From the NCBI GenBank assembly GCA_035707805.1, contig DASSTS010000019.1, positions 176,563 through 240,562 of the forward strand: DNA of 64,000 nt. Reading direction: 5' to 3'. The notes under the pieces are model-generated. The model ran no database searches. It was not told the DNA's origin and was given only the letters and a program-made list of their open reading frames with translations. How positions within the stretch are numbered: position 1 is the first letter of the stretch; the number at the start of each line of letters is the position of its first letter. A program made the translations under genes and the position numbers. This document shows positions 9,117-17,477 of the stretch, piece after piece. The stretch comes from Castellaniella sp035707805 (GTDB lineage Bacteria > Pseudomonadota > Gammaproteobacteria > Burkholderiales > Burkholderiaceae_B).

Positions 9117-10295
9117 ATGGATGAGCTGAGTGTGCGGGGCCTGCCCCTGGCCGGTGTCAAGGTCGTCGAATTCTGTGCCGTGGCGGCCGGACCGTTTTGC
9201 GGCATGCTGCTGGCCGACATGGGCGCGGATGTCATCAAGGTGGAGGCGCCGGGCGGCGATGCCCTGCGGTCCTGGCCGCCCCTGACGGAGGGCTACAGCG
9301 AGAACTTCGCCTCTCTCAACCGGAACAAGCGTTCGGCCGTCCTGAACCTCAAGGATCCCGCGGACCTGTCGCTGGCCCGCACCCTCGTCCTGGACGCGGA
9401 CGTGGTCATCGAGAACAATCGGCCCGGCGTGATGCGGCGCCTGGGGCTGGACTTCGCCAGCTTCCGGCAGCAGCGGCCCGGCCTCGTCTATTGCTCGATC
9501 TCCGCCTATGGCCAGACCGGACCCCGGGCGGACGAGGGCGGCTTCGACCTGACGATCCAGGCCGCGGCGGGCGTCATGAGCGTGACTGGCGATCCCCAGG
9601 GACTGCCCGCCAAGTGCGGCGTGCCGGTCTCCGATTTCGCATCCGGCCTGTATGCCGCCTTCGCCATCGCGGCAAAGCTGGCGCACGTGCGGGCGGGCGG
9701 CCCCGGGGCGCACATCGACGTGCCGATGTTCGGCTGCACGCTGGGTATCGCGGCGCTGCAGACCAGCGAATATTTCGGCTCCGGCCGGGATCCCGCGCGG
9801 CTGGGGTCGGCGCACCCGCGCAACGCGCCGTACCAGGCATACCAGGCGTCCGACGGCTATTTCGCCATCGCGGCGGGCAACCACAGGCTGTGGGTGGCGG
9901 TGTGCGAGGCCGTGGGCCTGCCGCAGCTGCCTGAGGACCCGCGTTTCCTGACGACCACGGACCGGGCCCGCCACCAGGAGGCCCTCAAGGAAATCCTGGA
10001 AATCCGTTTTCGCGAGCGGACGGTCGAGGACTGGATCGCGGTGTTCAACGGCGCCGGTGTGCCCCACGCCCGCATCAACAGCTATTCGTCGGCACTGGCC
10101 GATCCCCAGGTCGTGCACATGCAATGGGTGCAGGACCTGCCCCTGCCCGGCGGGGCACGTACCCGCACCTTCGTTTCGCCGCTGCGCCTGGACGGCCACG
10201 GCCTGCCGGTGCGGCTGCATCCGCCGGCCCTGGGGGAGCATACCGAGAGCATCCGGGCCGAGTTTTCCGGAAACCTGAAAGAGGCGAGATCATGA
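9117..10295 (+). CDS. CaiB/BaiF class III CoA-transferase
   Basis: Likely transfers CoA between an acyl-CoA donor and a carboxylic acid, forming a covalent aspartyl intermediate. The 392-aa length is normal for the family. N-terminal GVKVVEFC and ADMGADVIKVE and the NRNKRSAVLNLK motif are characteristic, and the catalytic Asp is Asp173 in VPVSDFASG. It is the first gene of the cluster behind the IclR regulator; a GAAGGG ribosome site lies 8 bases upstream of the ATG. The next gene starts in an ATGA overlap. Because a thiol dioxygenase follows, a sulfinate or mercapto-acid substrate is possible (inference), but the family is too broad to fix a substrate. Confidence 0.9.
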   Translation: MDELSVRGLPLAGVKVVEFCAVAAGPFCGMLLADMGADVIKVEAPGGDALRSWPPLTEGYSENFASLNRNKRSAVLNLKDPADLSLARTLVLDADVVIENNRPGVMRRLGLDFASFRQQRPGLVYCSISAYGQTGPRADEGGFDLTIQAAAGVMSVTGDPQGLPAKCGVPVSDFASGLYAAFAIAAKLAHVRAGGPGAHIDVPMFGCTLGIAALQTSEYFGSGRDPARLGSAHPRNAPYQAYQASDGYFAIAAGNHRLWVAVCEAVGLPQLPEDPRFLTTTDRARHQEALKEILEIRFRERTVEDWIAVFNGAGVPHARINSYSSALADPQVVHMQWVQDLPLPGGARTRTFVSPLRLDGHGLPVRLHPPALGEHTESIRAEFSGNLKEARS

Positions 10296-10876
10296 GCGGG
10301 AAGCTGCTGCAGTTCATCGGGGCCATCAGCCGGCTGGTGGAGCGTCCGGGCCTGGCGCCGCAAGAGGCGCTGGACGAGGCCAGCGACCATATGCGGGCGC
10401 TGGTGGCCGAGGACGACTGGCTGCCCGAATCCATGGCCCGGCCCGATCCGCAGTATTACCAGCAGCACCTGCTGTATGGCGATCCGCTCGACCGCTTTTC
10501 CCTGGTCAGCTTCGTCTGGGGGCCGGGGCAGGCCACGCCCGTGCACGACCATACCGTCTGGGGCGTGATCGGGATGCTGCGCGGCGCCGAGCAGGAAATC
10601 CCGTACACCCGGGATGCCGACGGCCGGCTGCGCCAGGACGGTCCCGCGCGCGTCCTGACGCCCGGCGCCGTGGCCTGCGTCGCGCCGTCCATCGGCGACA
10701 TCCATGCCGTCAGCAACGCCGTCGATGGGCAGGTGTCCATCAGCATCCACCTGTACGGCGGCAACATCGGCCGCATCCGGCGCAGCGTCTACGACCGCGA
10801 GACCGGCCAGGCCAAGCCTTTCGTCTCCGGGTATTCGAATGCCCTGTGCCCCAATCTCTGGGCGCGGGAGGCCTAG
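10292..10876 (+). CDS. Thiol dioxygenase (3-mercaptopropionate dioxygenase type)
   Basis: This 194-aa cupin is related to cysteine dioxygenase, which oxidises thiols to sulfinic acids with O2 and non-haem iron. The iron triad is visible as His85 and His87 in PVHDHTVWG and His138 in GDIHAVSN. The Ser-His-Tyr catalytic triad is present as S151-H153-Y155 in SIHLYGG. The substrate region YYQQHLL carries Gln rather than the Arg of true cysteine dioxygenases; such Gln-type enzymes prefer 3-mercaptopropionate or related mercapto-acids. The start overlaps the CoA-transferase stop by four bases (ATGA). It suggests that the cluster handles an organosulfur carboxylate. Confidence 0.82.
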   Translation: MSGKLLQFIGAISRLVERPGLAPQEALDEASDHMRALVAEDDWLPESMARPDPQYYQQHLLYGDPLDRFSLVSFVWGPGQATPVHDHTVWGVIGMLRGAEQEIPYTRDADGRLRQDGPARVLTPGAVACVAPSIGDIHAVSNAVDGQVSISIHLYGGNIGRIRRSVYDRETGQAKPFVSGYSNALCPNLWAREA

Positions 10877-10880
10877 GACC

Positions 10881-11639
10881 ATGACCGGTACCGTCCGCAT
10901 CCAGGCCGAAGGCCCCATGACGCGCGTGACGCTGGACCGTCCCGACAAGGGCAACAGCCTGTCGGCCGGGATGGTGGGCGCGCTGGACGCCGCCATCGAC
11001 CGGTGCCGCGAGGACGGCACCGCGCTGTTCGTCCTGGATGCCGAAGGCCGCCATTTCTGCACGGGCTTTGACCTGGGCAACCTGGACGAGGCGACGGACG
11101 ATGCGCTCATGGCGCGTTTCGTCCGGATCGAGATCCTGCTGCAGAAGCTGCAGGCAGCCCCCTTTCTCACGGTGGCTCTGGGCCGCGGCCGCATCGTCGG
11201 CGCCGGTGCGGACCTGTTCGTCGCCTGCCAGCGCCGGCTGCTGGCGGCGGATGCGAGTTTCAGGTTCCCGGGGGCGGCTTTCGGCCTGGTGCTGGGCACC
11301 GGCCGCCTGGCCCGCGCGGTCGGCCCGGTGCGGGCTTGTGAATGGGTGGGCAGCGGACGCTGGATTCCACAGGACGAGGCCCTGGCGGCCGGCTTGGCGC
11401 ATGGCCTCGTGGACGAGGCCGGCGTCGCGCCGGTGTTGCAGCGGCTGCTGGCCGAAGGCACGCGCCTGGATGGCACGACGCGCGGCGCCCTGCAGGCCGC
11501 CGCCGGGCGCGAGCGGCACGCCGACCAGGACCTCCGGGCGTTGGTGCTGTCGGCCGCGCGGCCGGGCTTGTGCGAACGGATCCGGGCGTTCCGGGCGGCC
11601 GCCCTCGAGACTTCACTGACAAGGAGCATGAAAGCATGA
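10881..11639 (+). CDS. Enoyl-CoA hydratase/isomerase-fold protein, atypical active site
   Basis: This 252-aa crotonase-superfamily protein is recognisable from RPDKGNSLSAGM near the N-terminus, the oxyanion-loop stretch FCTGFDLGN and the following GRGRIVGAGADLFVAC. The two Glu residues used by canonical hydratases are not conserved: the first position reads Asp in GAGADL and the second reads Gly in FRFPGAAFG. It may therefore catalyse another crotonase reaction (hydrolysis, isomerisation or C-C cleavage) or be a degenerate hydratase. It follows the dioxygenase by 4 bp and overlaps the acyl-CoA synthetase start (ATGA). Confidence 0.8.
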   Translation: MTGTVRIQAEGPMTRVTLDRPDKGNSLSAGMVGALDAAIDRCREDGTALFVLDAEGRHFCTGFDLGNLDEATDDALMARFVRIEILLQKLQAAPFLTVALGRGRIVGAGADLFVACQRRLLAADASFRFPGAAFGLVLGTGRLARAVGPVRACEWVGSGRWIPQDEALAAGLAHGLVDEAGVAPVLQRLLAEGTRLDGTTRGALQAAAGRERHADQDLRALVLSAARPGLCERIRAFRAAALETSLTRSMKA

Positions 11640-13774
11640 GCAGCACGGCCAACGCGGGGCGACTCGCCGACCTGATCAATCCGGGCTCCGTCGCCGTGAT
11701 CGGCGCGTCCGAAGACCAGACCAAATTCGGCGGACGCCTGTACCGCATGCTGATCAAGCACGGATACGGCGGCACGATCTATCCGGTCAATCCGTTCCGG
11801 GACAGCCTGTTCGGCATCCCCGCCTACCCCTCGGTCGGCGCCTTGCCGCAGGCGCCGGACATGGTGGTCATGGCCGTCCCGCAGGCGAAGGTCAAGGAAC
11901 AGATCTCCGCCTGCGCCGCCCGGGGCGCGCGCTGCGGAATCGTCATCACCTCGAAATTCTCCGACGACGGCCCCGCGGGGGCGGCGCTCGAGCGCGAGAT
12001 CGTGGACATCGCCCGGGCGGGCGGCATGCGCCTGATCGGGCCCAACTGCCTGGGCCTGGTCAGTCCGGCCAACCGGCTGGTCATGTGTTCCTCGCCCGCC
12101 ATGGACGTCGAGCGCCTGATCGAAAGCCCCATCGGATTCGTCAGCCAGAGCGGCGCCCTGATGGCCACGCTGTTCGACCGGATGCATGTTCAGGGCGTGG
12201 GCTTCAGCCACTGCGTCTCCGTGGGCAACCAGGCTGACCTGGAACTGTGCGATTTCGTGGAGATGCTGGTGCACGATCCGAAGACACGGATCATCTGCAC
12301 CTACATCGAGGGCATCAAGTCGCCGGATCGCTTCGTCGACCTGGCGCGTCAGGCCCGCGAGGCCGGCAAGCCCTGGCTGGCGGTCAAGGCGGGCCGCACG
12401 GACGCCGGCAGCCAGGCGGCCTTCTCGCACACCGCCAGCATGGCGGGCGACTATGCGGCCCTCGAGGCGGTCTGCGCCCGCGAGAACGTCGTGTTGATGG
12501 AGGATCCGGCCGCCATGCTGCTGCTCGCCCACGCCATGGAAGGCCGGGCCGGCCGCCCGGTGGAGCGGGTGGCCGTGGTGACGCCTTCGGGCGGCGGCGG
12601 TGCCCTGGCGGCGGACCGGCTGGGCGGAGCCGGCGTTCCCCTGGCCGAGTTCACCTCGGCCACCCGTGCGGCGTTCTCGGAGTTCTACGCCGAGGGCCAG
12701 GCCCGCAATCCGGTCGACATGGGCGGACGCAAATACGAGGCGGGCGAGAACTCCGTGGACGTCGCCGAGCGTACGGTGCGGGTCGCCCTGGCCGACGAGC
12801 AGGTGGACGCGGCGCTGGTCGCGCTGACCACCGCGCCGATGCTGGGCGCCGTGACCGAGGCCCTGGTCAAGGGCGGCGAATCCAGCCCCAAGCCGCTGAT
12901 GTTCGTCGTCCATCCCGGACGGGCCGCGCAGGACTCGCGCGAATTCCTGCGCGGCCGCGGGGTGCCGTACACCGACAACCTCTCCGAGGCCGTGGAGGCC
13001 CTGGAGGCCTGGCGCCGCTGGTCCGCGTTCCAGCCATGGCCGGCGGCGGTCCGGCCCTCGGGCTGCGCGCCATCCGAGCCCGTCCCGGGCGCGCGCAGCG
13101 AATCCGCGAGCAAGCGCCTGCTGGCCGCGGCCGGCATCCCGGTCAATCGAGAGATGATCGTCGACGATCCCGCCGAGGCGGCGCGCCGGGCCCCGGAAGT
13201 CGGCTTTCCGCTGGTGGCCAAGGTCATCTCGCCCACGATCGTGCATAAGTCCGACGTCGGCGGCGTGCTGCTGGGCGTGCGCGACGCCGCGTCCCTGGAA
13301 TCGGGACTGCGCGAGATGCGCGAGCGCATCGGCCGGACCATGCCGGACGCGCAGATCCAGGGCTTTTCCCTGCAGTCGATGGAAGACGGCGAGCTGGAGC
13401 TGATCCTGGGCGCCCGGCGCGATCCGCAGTTCGGCGCGCAGGTGCTGATCGGCAGCGGCGGCGTGCTGGTCGAGCTGCTGCAGGACTTCGTCGTCCTGCC
13501 GGCGCCCCTGGATCCGGTGACCGCCGCCCGGGCCTTGCGCCGCCTGAAGATCGCCCCGCTGCTGGACGCCTACCGGGGCCGCGCCGCCCTGGACGTCGCC
13601 GCGGTGGTGGATGCGGTGGTGCGCTTGAGCTGGCTGGCCCATGACTGGCGCGGCGCGGATTTCGAGATCGAGGTCAATCCGCTCAAGGTGCGGGTGGCCG
13701 GACAAGGCTGCGTGGCCGTGGACGCCCGCGCGCGCATCGACGGACGAGTGAAGGAAGACGAGGTGGACTCATGA
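11636..13774 (+). CDS. ADP-forming acyl-CoA synthetase (acetate-CoA ligase family)
   Basis: Fused alpha-beta enzyme of 712 aa that activates a carboxylic acid to its CoA thioester with ATP through a phosphohistidine. The CoA-binding domain comes first (SVAVIGASEDQTKFGGR, residues about 16-32), then the succinyl-CoA-synthetase-like ligase domain with the probable phospho-His265 in FSHTASMAG, and a C-terminal ATP-grasp domain from about residue 490 (FPLVAKVISPTIVHKSDVGG). It overlaps both neighbours by ATGA, so it is co-translated with the two crotonase-fold proteins. The acid it activates is not known. Confidence 0.88.
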   Translation: MSSTANAGRLADLINPGSVAVIGASEDQTKFGGRLYRMLIKHGYGGTIYPVNPFRDSLFGIPAYPSVGALPQAPDMVVMAVPQAKVKEQISACAARGARCGIVITSKFSDDGPAGAALEREIVDIARAGGMRLIGPNCLGLVSPANRLVMCSSPAMDVERLIESPIGFVSQSGALMATLFDRMHVQGVGFSHCVSVGNQADLELCDFVEMLVHDPKTRIICTYIEGIKSPDRFVDLARQAREAGKPWLAVKAGRTDAGSQAAFSHTASMAGDYAALEAVCARENVVLMEDPAAMLLLAHAMEGRAGRPVERVAVVTPSGGGGALAADRLGGAGVPLAEFTSATRAAFSEFYAEGQARNPVDMGGRKYEAGENSVDVAERTVRVALADEQVDAALVALTTAPMLGAVTEALVKGGESSPKPLMFVVHPGRAAQDSREFLRGRGVPYTDNLSEAVEALEAWRRWSAFQPWPAAVRPSGCAPSEPVPGARSESASKRLLAAAGIPVNREMIVDDPAEAARRAPEVGFPLVAKVISPTIVHKSDVGGVLLGVRDAASLESGLREMRERIGRTMPDAQIQGFSLQSMEDGELELILGARRDPQFGAQVLIGSGGVLVELLQDFVVLPAPLDPVTAARALRRLKIAPLLDAYRGRAALDVAAVVDAVVRLSWLAHDWRGADFEIEVNPLKVRVAGQGCVAVDARARIDGRVKEDEVDS

Positions 13775-14508
13775 GTGTGGTGACGACGGAAACGCATGGC
13801 TTGGTCACGCTGCTGACCATCAACCGCCCCGAACGGCGCAACGCCATCTGCAAGGACACGGCGCTGGCCCTGCAGCGGGCGCTGGCCGAATTCGACGACT
13901 CGGACCAGCGTGTGGCGGTGATCACCGGCGCGGGCGACGAGGCCTTCTCGTCTGGGGCGGACGTGAACAACCTGCCCGAGCTCTGGCGCTGCATCCCCGG
14001 CGTGGGCGTGGCCACGGACAAGCCCATCGTCGCCGCGACCGCGGGCTGGGTGGTGGGCGGGGCCATGGTGATGCACATGATGTGCGACCTGGCCGTGGCC
14101 GCGGACAACACGCGATTCTCCTATCCGGAAGGGCGGATGGGATTCACGGGCGGCATGATCGCGGGCCTGGCCGCCCGCATCCCCCACAAGATCGCCATGG
14201 AGCTGATCCTGCGCGGCAAGCCCATGAGCGCGCAGCGGGCCTACGACGTGGGGCTGGTGAACGAAATCGTGCCCGTCGGCCGGCAGGTCGAGGCGGCCCT
14301 CGACATGGCGCAGGAGCTCGCGGCGATGGCGCCCCTGGTCCTGCGCACCATCAAGCGCTTCGTGGGGCGATCCGTCTTGCCGCAGGGGCCGTCCGAACAG
14401 ATGGCGGCGACCCTCGCCGAGCTGGGGCGGGTGCAGTCCAGCCGCGATATCGAGGAAGGCCGCAGCGCCTTCCGCGAGAAGCGCGCGCCCCGCTTCGAGG
14501 GCAGGTGA
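13771..14508 (+). CDS. Enoyl-CoA hydratase/isomerase family protein
   Basis: This 245-aa crotonase-fold protein begins with TINRPERRNAICKDT and has the oxyanion-hole segment AFSSGADVNNL. One catalytic Glu is present in FSYPEGRMGF, but the other canonical position is replaced in VVGGAMVMHM. With one Glu it could be an isomerase or a hydratase of altered mechanism. It starts in an ATGA overlap with the acyl-CoA synthetase and is the last gene before a hairpin-rich gap at 14509-14598. Confidence 0.82.
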   Translation: MSVVTTETHGLVTLLTINRPERRNAICKDTALALQRALAEFDDSDQRVAVITGAGDEAFSSGADVNNLPELWRCIPGVGVATDKPIVAATAGWVVGGAMVMHMMCDLAVAADNTRFSYPEGRMGFTGGMIAGLAARIPHKIAMELILRGKPMSAQRAYDVGLVNEIVPVGRQVEAALDMAQELAAMAPLVLRTIKRFVGRSVLPQGPSEQMAATLAELGRVQSSRDIEEGRSAFREKRAPRFEGR

Positions 14509-14563
14509 GGGGCCGCGCGGCCCGCCGAGGCTTTTTTTGACGGCCCGCCCCCGTGCGGCGGGC
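14509..14563 (+). terminator. Hairpin-rich gap, possible partial terminator
   Basis: After the crotonase stop there is GGGCC-GCGC-GGCCC followed, 8 bases later, by seven T residues (14532-14538). A second hairpin has 7-bp arms, GCCCGCC and GGCGGGC (14543-14549 and 14557-14563). The T-run is not directly next to a stem, so this may only attenuate transcription between the CoA genes and the aminotransferase. Confidence 0.35.
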
Positions 14564-14598
14564 GCGAAATGACCCAGACCAGGGGAAGGAGACAGGCA

Positions 14599-15984
14599 AT
14601 GAGCAGCAGCAGGCGAAGCAGGGAGTCCCAGGACATCGAGAGCCTGGTTCATCCGTACACCAATCTCGAGGCGCACCTGCGCCAGGGGCCGCTGATCATG
14701 GAACGCGGCGAGGGTGTCTATGTGTTCGACGACCAGGGCCGACGCTACCTGGAAGGCATGTCGGGGCTGTGGTGCGCGTCGCTGGGCTTTTCCGAGCCGC
14801 GCCTGGTCGAGGCCGCGACACGCCAGCTCTCGAAGCTGCCCTACTACCAGCTGTTCAATTCCCGCTCGCACGGCCCGGCCATCGACCTGTCCGAAAAGCT
14901 GCTGTCGATCGCCCCCAAGTCGCTGGGCAAGGTCCTCTACGCGAATTCCGGGTCCGAGGCCAATGACGCCGCCGTCAAGCTGGTCTGGTTCTACAACAAC
15001 GCCATGGGGCGGCCCGAGAAAAAGAAGATCATCTCCCGCTGGCGCGCCTACCACGGGGTCACGGTCGCCTCGGGCAGCCTGACCGGCCTGCCGGCCAACC
15101 ACCAGGACTTCGACCTGCCGATCGACCGGATCCTGCACACGGACTGCCCCAGCTATTACCACGAGGCCAAGCCCGGCGAGACCGAAGCCCAGTTCACGCG
15201 GCGGATCGTCGGCAACCTGGAGGCGCTGATCCAGCGCGAGGGGCCCGAGACGGTGGCGGCCTTCATCGCCGAGCCGGTGAACGGATCGGGCGGCGTGATC
15301 GTGCCGCCGCCGGGTTATTTCGAGCAGGTCCAGGCCGTGCTGAAGAAATACGACATCCTGTTCATCGTGGACGAGGTCATCTGCGGCTTCGGGCGCACGG
15401 GCGACATGTTCGGCAGCGACACCTTCGGCCTGGAGCCCGACATCATGACGGTGGCCAAGGCCCTGTCGGCCTCCTACCTGCCGATCTCGGCCACGCTGGT
15501 CAGCCAGAAGATCTACGACCGGATCGTCGAGCGCACCAAGACGCTGGGGGTATTCGCGCACGGCGTCACGTATTCCGGGCATCCGGCCTGCGCCGCCGTC
15601 GCCCTCGAGACCCTGAAGATCTACGAAGAGCGGGACATCGTCGGCCACGTCCGGGAAGTCGCGCCCCATTTCCAGCAGCGCCTCAGGGCCCTGGCGGACC
15701 ATCCCCTGGTGGGCGAGGCCCGGGGCGTCGGGCTCATCGGCGCCCTGGAGATCACGCAGGACAAGGGCTCGAAAACCCCCTTCGGACCGCAGCACAACAT
15801 CGCCGCGCTCGTCCAGAACAAGGCCGTGGACCGCGGCGTGCTGGTGCGCGGCATCCGCAATGCCGTGGCGGTCAGCCCGCCGCTGATCATCACCCGCGAC
15901 CAGATCGACGAGCTGTTCGACGGGATTGCGCATGGCCTGGACCAGGCCCATGCCGTGGCTCGCGCGGAGGGGCTGGTGCCATGA
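14599..15984 (+). CDS. Class III (omega) aminotransferase
   Basis: PLP enzyme of 461 aa from this start. It likely moves an amino group from a terminal amine or beta/omega-amino acid to pyruvate or another keto-acid, giving an aldehyde or semialdehyde. Family marks are NSGSEANDAAVKL, WRAYHGVT, the PLP-ring Asp258 in IVDEVICGFGRTG, and the Schiff-base Lys287 in TVAKALSASYLPI. I chose ATG 14599, which has a GGAAGGAGA ribosome site 7 bases upstream, rather than ATG 14569. The stop overlaps the aldehyde dehydrogenase start, implying that the aldehyde product is passed to that enzyme. Confidence 0.9.
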   Translation: MSSSRRSRESQDIESLVHPYTNLEAHLRQGPLIMERGEGVYVFDDQGRRYLEGMSGLWCASLGFSEPRLVEAATRQLSKLPYYQLFNSRSHGPAIDLSEKLLSIAPKSLGKVLYANSGSEANDAAVKLVWFYNNAMGRPEKKKIISRWRAYHGVTVASGSLTGLPANHQDFDLPIDRILHTDCPSYYHEAKPGETEAQFTRRIVGNLEALIQREGPETVAAFIAEPVNGSGGVIVPPPGYFEQVQAVLKKYDILFIVDEVICGFGRTGDMFGSDTFGLEPDIMTVAKALSASYLPISATLVSQKIYDRIVERTKTLGVFAHGVTYSGHPACAAVALETLKIYEERDIVGHVREVAPHFQQRLRALADHPLVGEARGVGLIGALEITQDKGSKTPFGPQHNIAALVQNKAVDRGVLVRGIRNAVAVSPPLIITRDQIDELFDGIAHGLDQAHAVARAEGLVP

Positions 15985-17444
15985 GCGCGAATCAGCGGAC
16001 CATGCGGGCGGCGCCGGATACCGGGCTCTTCATCGACGGACGCTGGCGGGATGCGGACGACGGCGCCGTGCGCGACGTGGTGGACCCCGCCAGCGGGCAG
16101 GTGACCGGCCGGGTGGCGCGGGCCGCCGTGCGAGACCTGGACGACGCGCTGGCCGCGGCGCAGCGCGCCTTCGGGCAGTGGCGGCAGGTGGCCGCCCGGG
16201 ACCGCGCCGCCGTGCTGCGCCGGGCGGCTGCCCTGGTGCGCGAGCGCGCCCCGGCGATCGCCGCCACGATCTCGCGTGAGATCGGCAAGCCCGTCGCCGA
16301 GGCCGAGCAGGAGGTTGCCAACTGCGCCGACGCGTTCGACTGGTGCGCCGAGGAATGCCGACGCACCTACGGCCGCCTCGTGCCTGCGCGCCAGCCTGGG
16401 GTCACGCAGACGGTGCTGCGCGAGCCCATCGGCCCGGTGGCGGCCTTCAGCCCCTGGAATTTCCCGGCCTCGCAGGCCGCCAAGAAGCTCGCCGCCGCGG
16501 TCGCGTCGGGCTGCCCGATCATCCTCAAGGGGCCCGAAGAGGCGCCCGGCGGCAGCGCCGCGCTGGTGCAGGCGCTGGCCGACGCGGGCCTGCCCGCCGG
16601 GGTCGCGAACCTGGTCTTCGGCGACCCGCCGATGATCTCCAGCCACCTGATTCCGTCGCCCGTCATCCGCAAGGTCTCGTTCACCGGCTCGGTGCCGGTG
16701 GGCAAGTCCCTGGCCGAACTGGCGGGCCGGCACATGAAGCCCTGCACCCTGGAACTGGGCGGCCATGCCCCCGTCCTGGTGTTCGACGACGTCGATCCCG
16801 AGGCGGTGGCGCGGGCTGTGGTGGCCGCCAAGTTCCGCAACGCCGGCCAGGTCTGCATTTCGCCGACCCGCCTGTTCGTGCAGCGGGGCGTCTACGAGCG
16901 CTTTGCCGCCGCGTTCGCGCAGGCCGCCGGCGCCATCGTCGTGGGCCGCGGCGACCAGCCGGGCGTGCAGATGGGGCCGCTGTCCAGCCGCCGCCGGCTC
17001 GACGCGGTCCGGGCCCTGGTGGACGAGGCCGTCGGCCTGGGCGCGACGGTGCTGGCCGGCGGCGCCGCGCTGGACGGGCCGGGATTCTTCTTCCAGCCCA
17101 CTGCGCTGGCCGACGTGCCCGCCCGCGCGCGGGTCTGGCATGAAGAGCCCTTCGGTCCGGTTGCGGTCCTGGACGCATTCGAGTCGACCGCGCAGGCGCT
17201 GGACAAGGCCAACGACACGGCCTATGGACTGGCGTCCTACGCCTTCACCAGTTGCGCGGACCGGATCGCGCAAGTGAGCGAGGGCATGCAGGCCGGCATG
17301 CTGGGCATCAACCATTTCGCGCTGGGCGTGGCCGAAGCGCCCTTCGGGGGCATCAAGGACAGCGGCTATGGACGGGAGGGAGGCATCGAGGGATTGGAAG
17401 CTTATACGGTCACGAAATTCGTGACGCAGCGGGCGGTCGCCTAG
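15981..17444 (+). CDS. NAD(P)-dependent aldehyde dehydrogenase, succinate-semialdehyde type
   Basis: This 487-aa aldehyde dehydrogenase should oxidise the semialdehyde made by the preceding aminotransferase. Key residues are visible: Asn160 in PWNFP, the general base Glu258 in LELGGHAP, and the nucleophile Cys292 in GQVCISPTR. The C-terminus (FGGIKDSGYGREGG) is typical of the succinate-semialdehyde dehydrogenase branch. It begins in an ATGA overlap with the aminotransferase. The exact semialdehyde is not determinable. Confidence 0.9.
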   Translation: MSANQRTMRAAPDTGLFIDGRWRDADDGAVRDVVDPASGQVTGRVARAAVRDLDDALAAAQRAFGQWRQVAARDRAAVLRRAAALVRERAPAIAATISREIGKPVAEAEQEVANCADAFDWCAEECRRTYGRLVPARQPGVTQTVLREPIGPVAAFSPWNFPASQAAKKLAAAVASGCPIILKGPEEAPGGSAALVQALADAGLPAGVANLVFGDPPMISSHLIPSPVIRKVSFTGSVPVGKSLAELAGRHMKPCTLELGGHAPVLVFDDVDPEAVARAVVAAKFRNAGQVCISPTRLFVQRGVYERFAAAFAQAAGAIVVGRGDQPGVQMGPLSSRRRLDAVRALVDEAVGLGATVLAGGAALDGPGFFFQPTALADVPARARVWHEEPFGPVAVLDAFESTAQALDKANDTAYGLASYAFTSCADRIAQVSEGMQAGMLGINHFALGVAEAPFGGIKDSGYGREGGIEGLEAYTVTKFVTQRAVA

Positions 17445-17477
17445 ACCGTGCCCGACATCCAGAAACAGGAGAGAGAC

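Noticed and set aside
10082..13705. Very long open frame on the minus strand under the CoA gene cluster
   Set aside because: It is antisense to well-supported, overlapping plus-strand genes, has low-complexity His/Gly/Arg-rich composition and no recognisable domain. Such frames arise from GC-rich codon bias.
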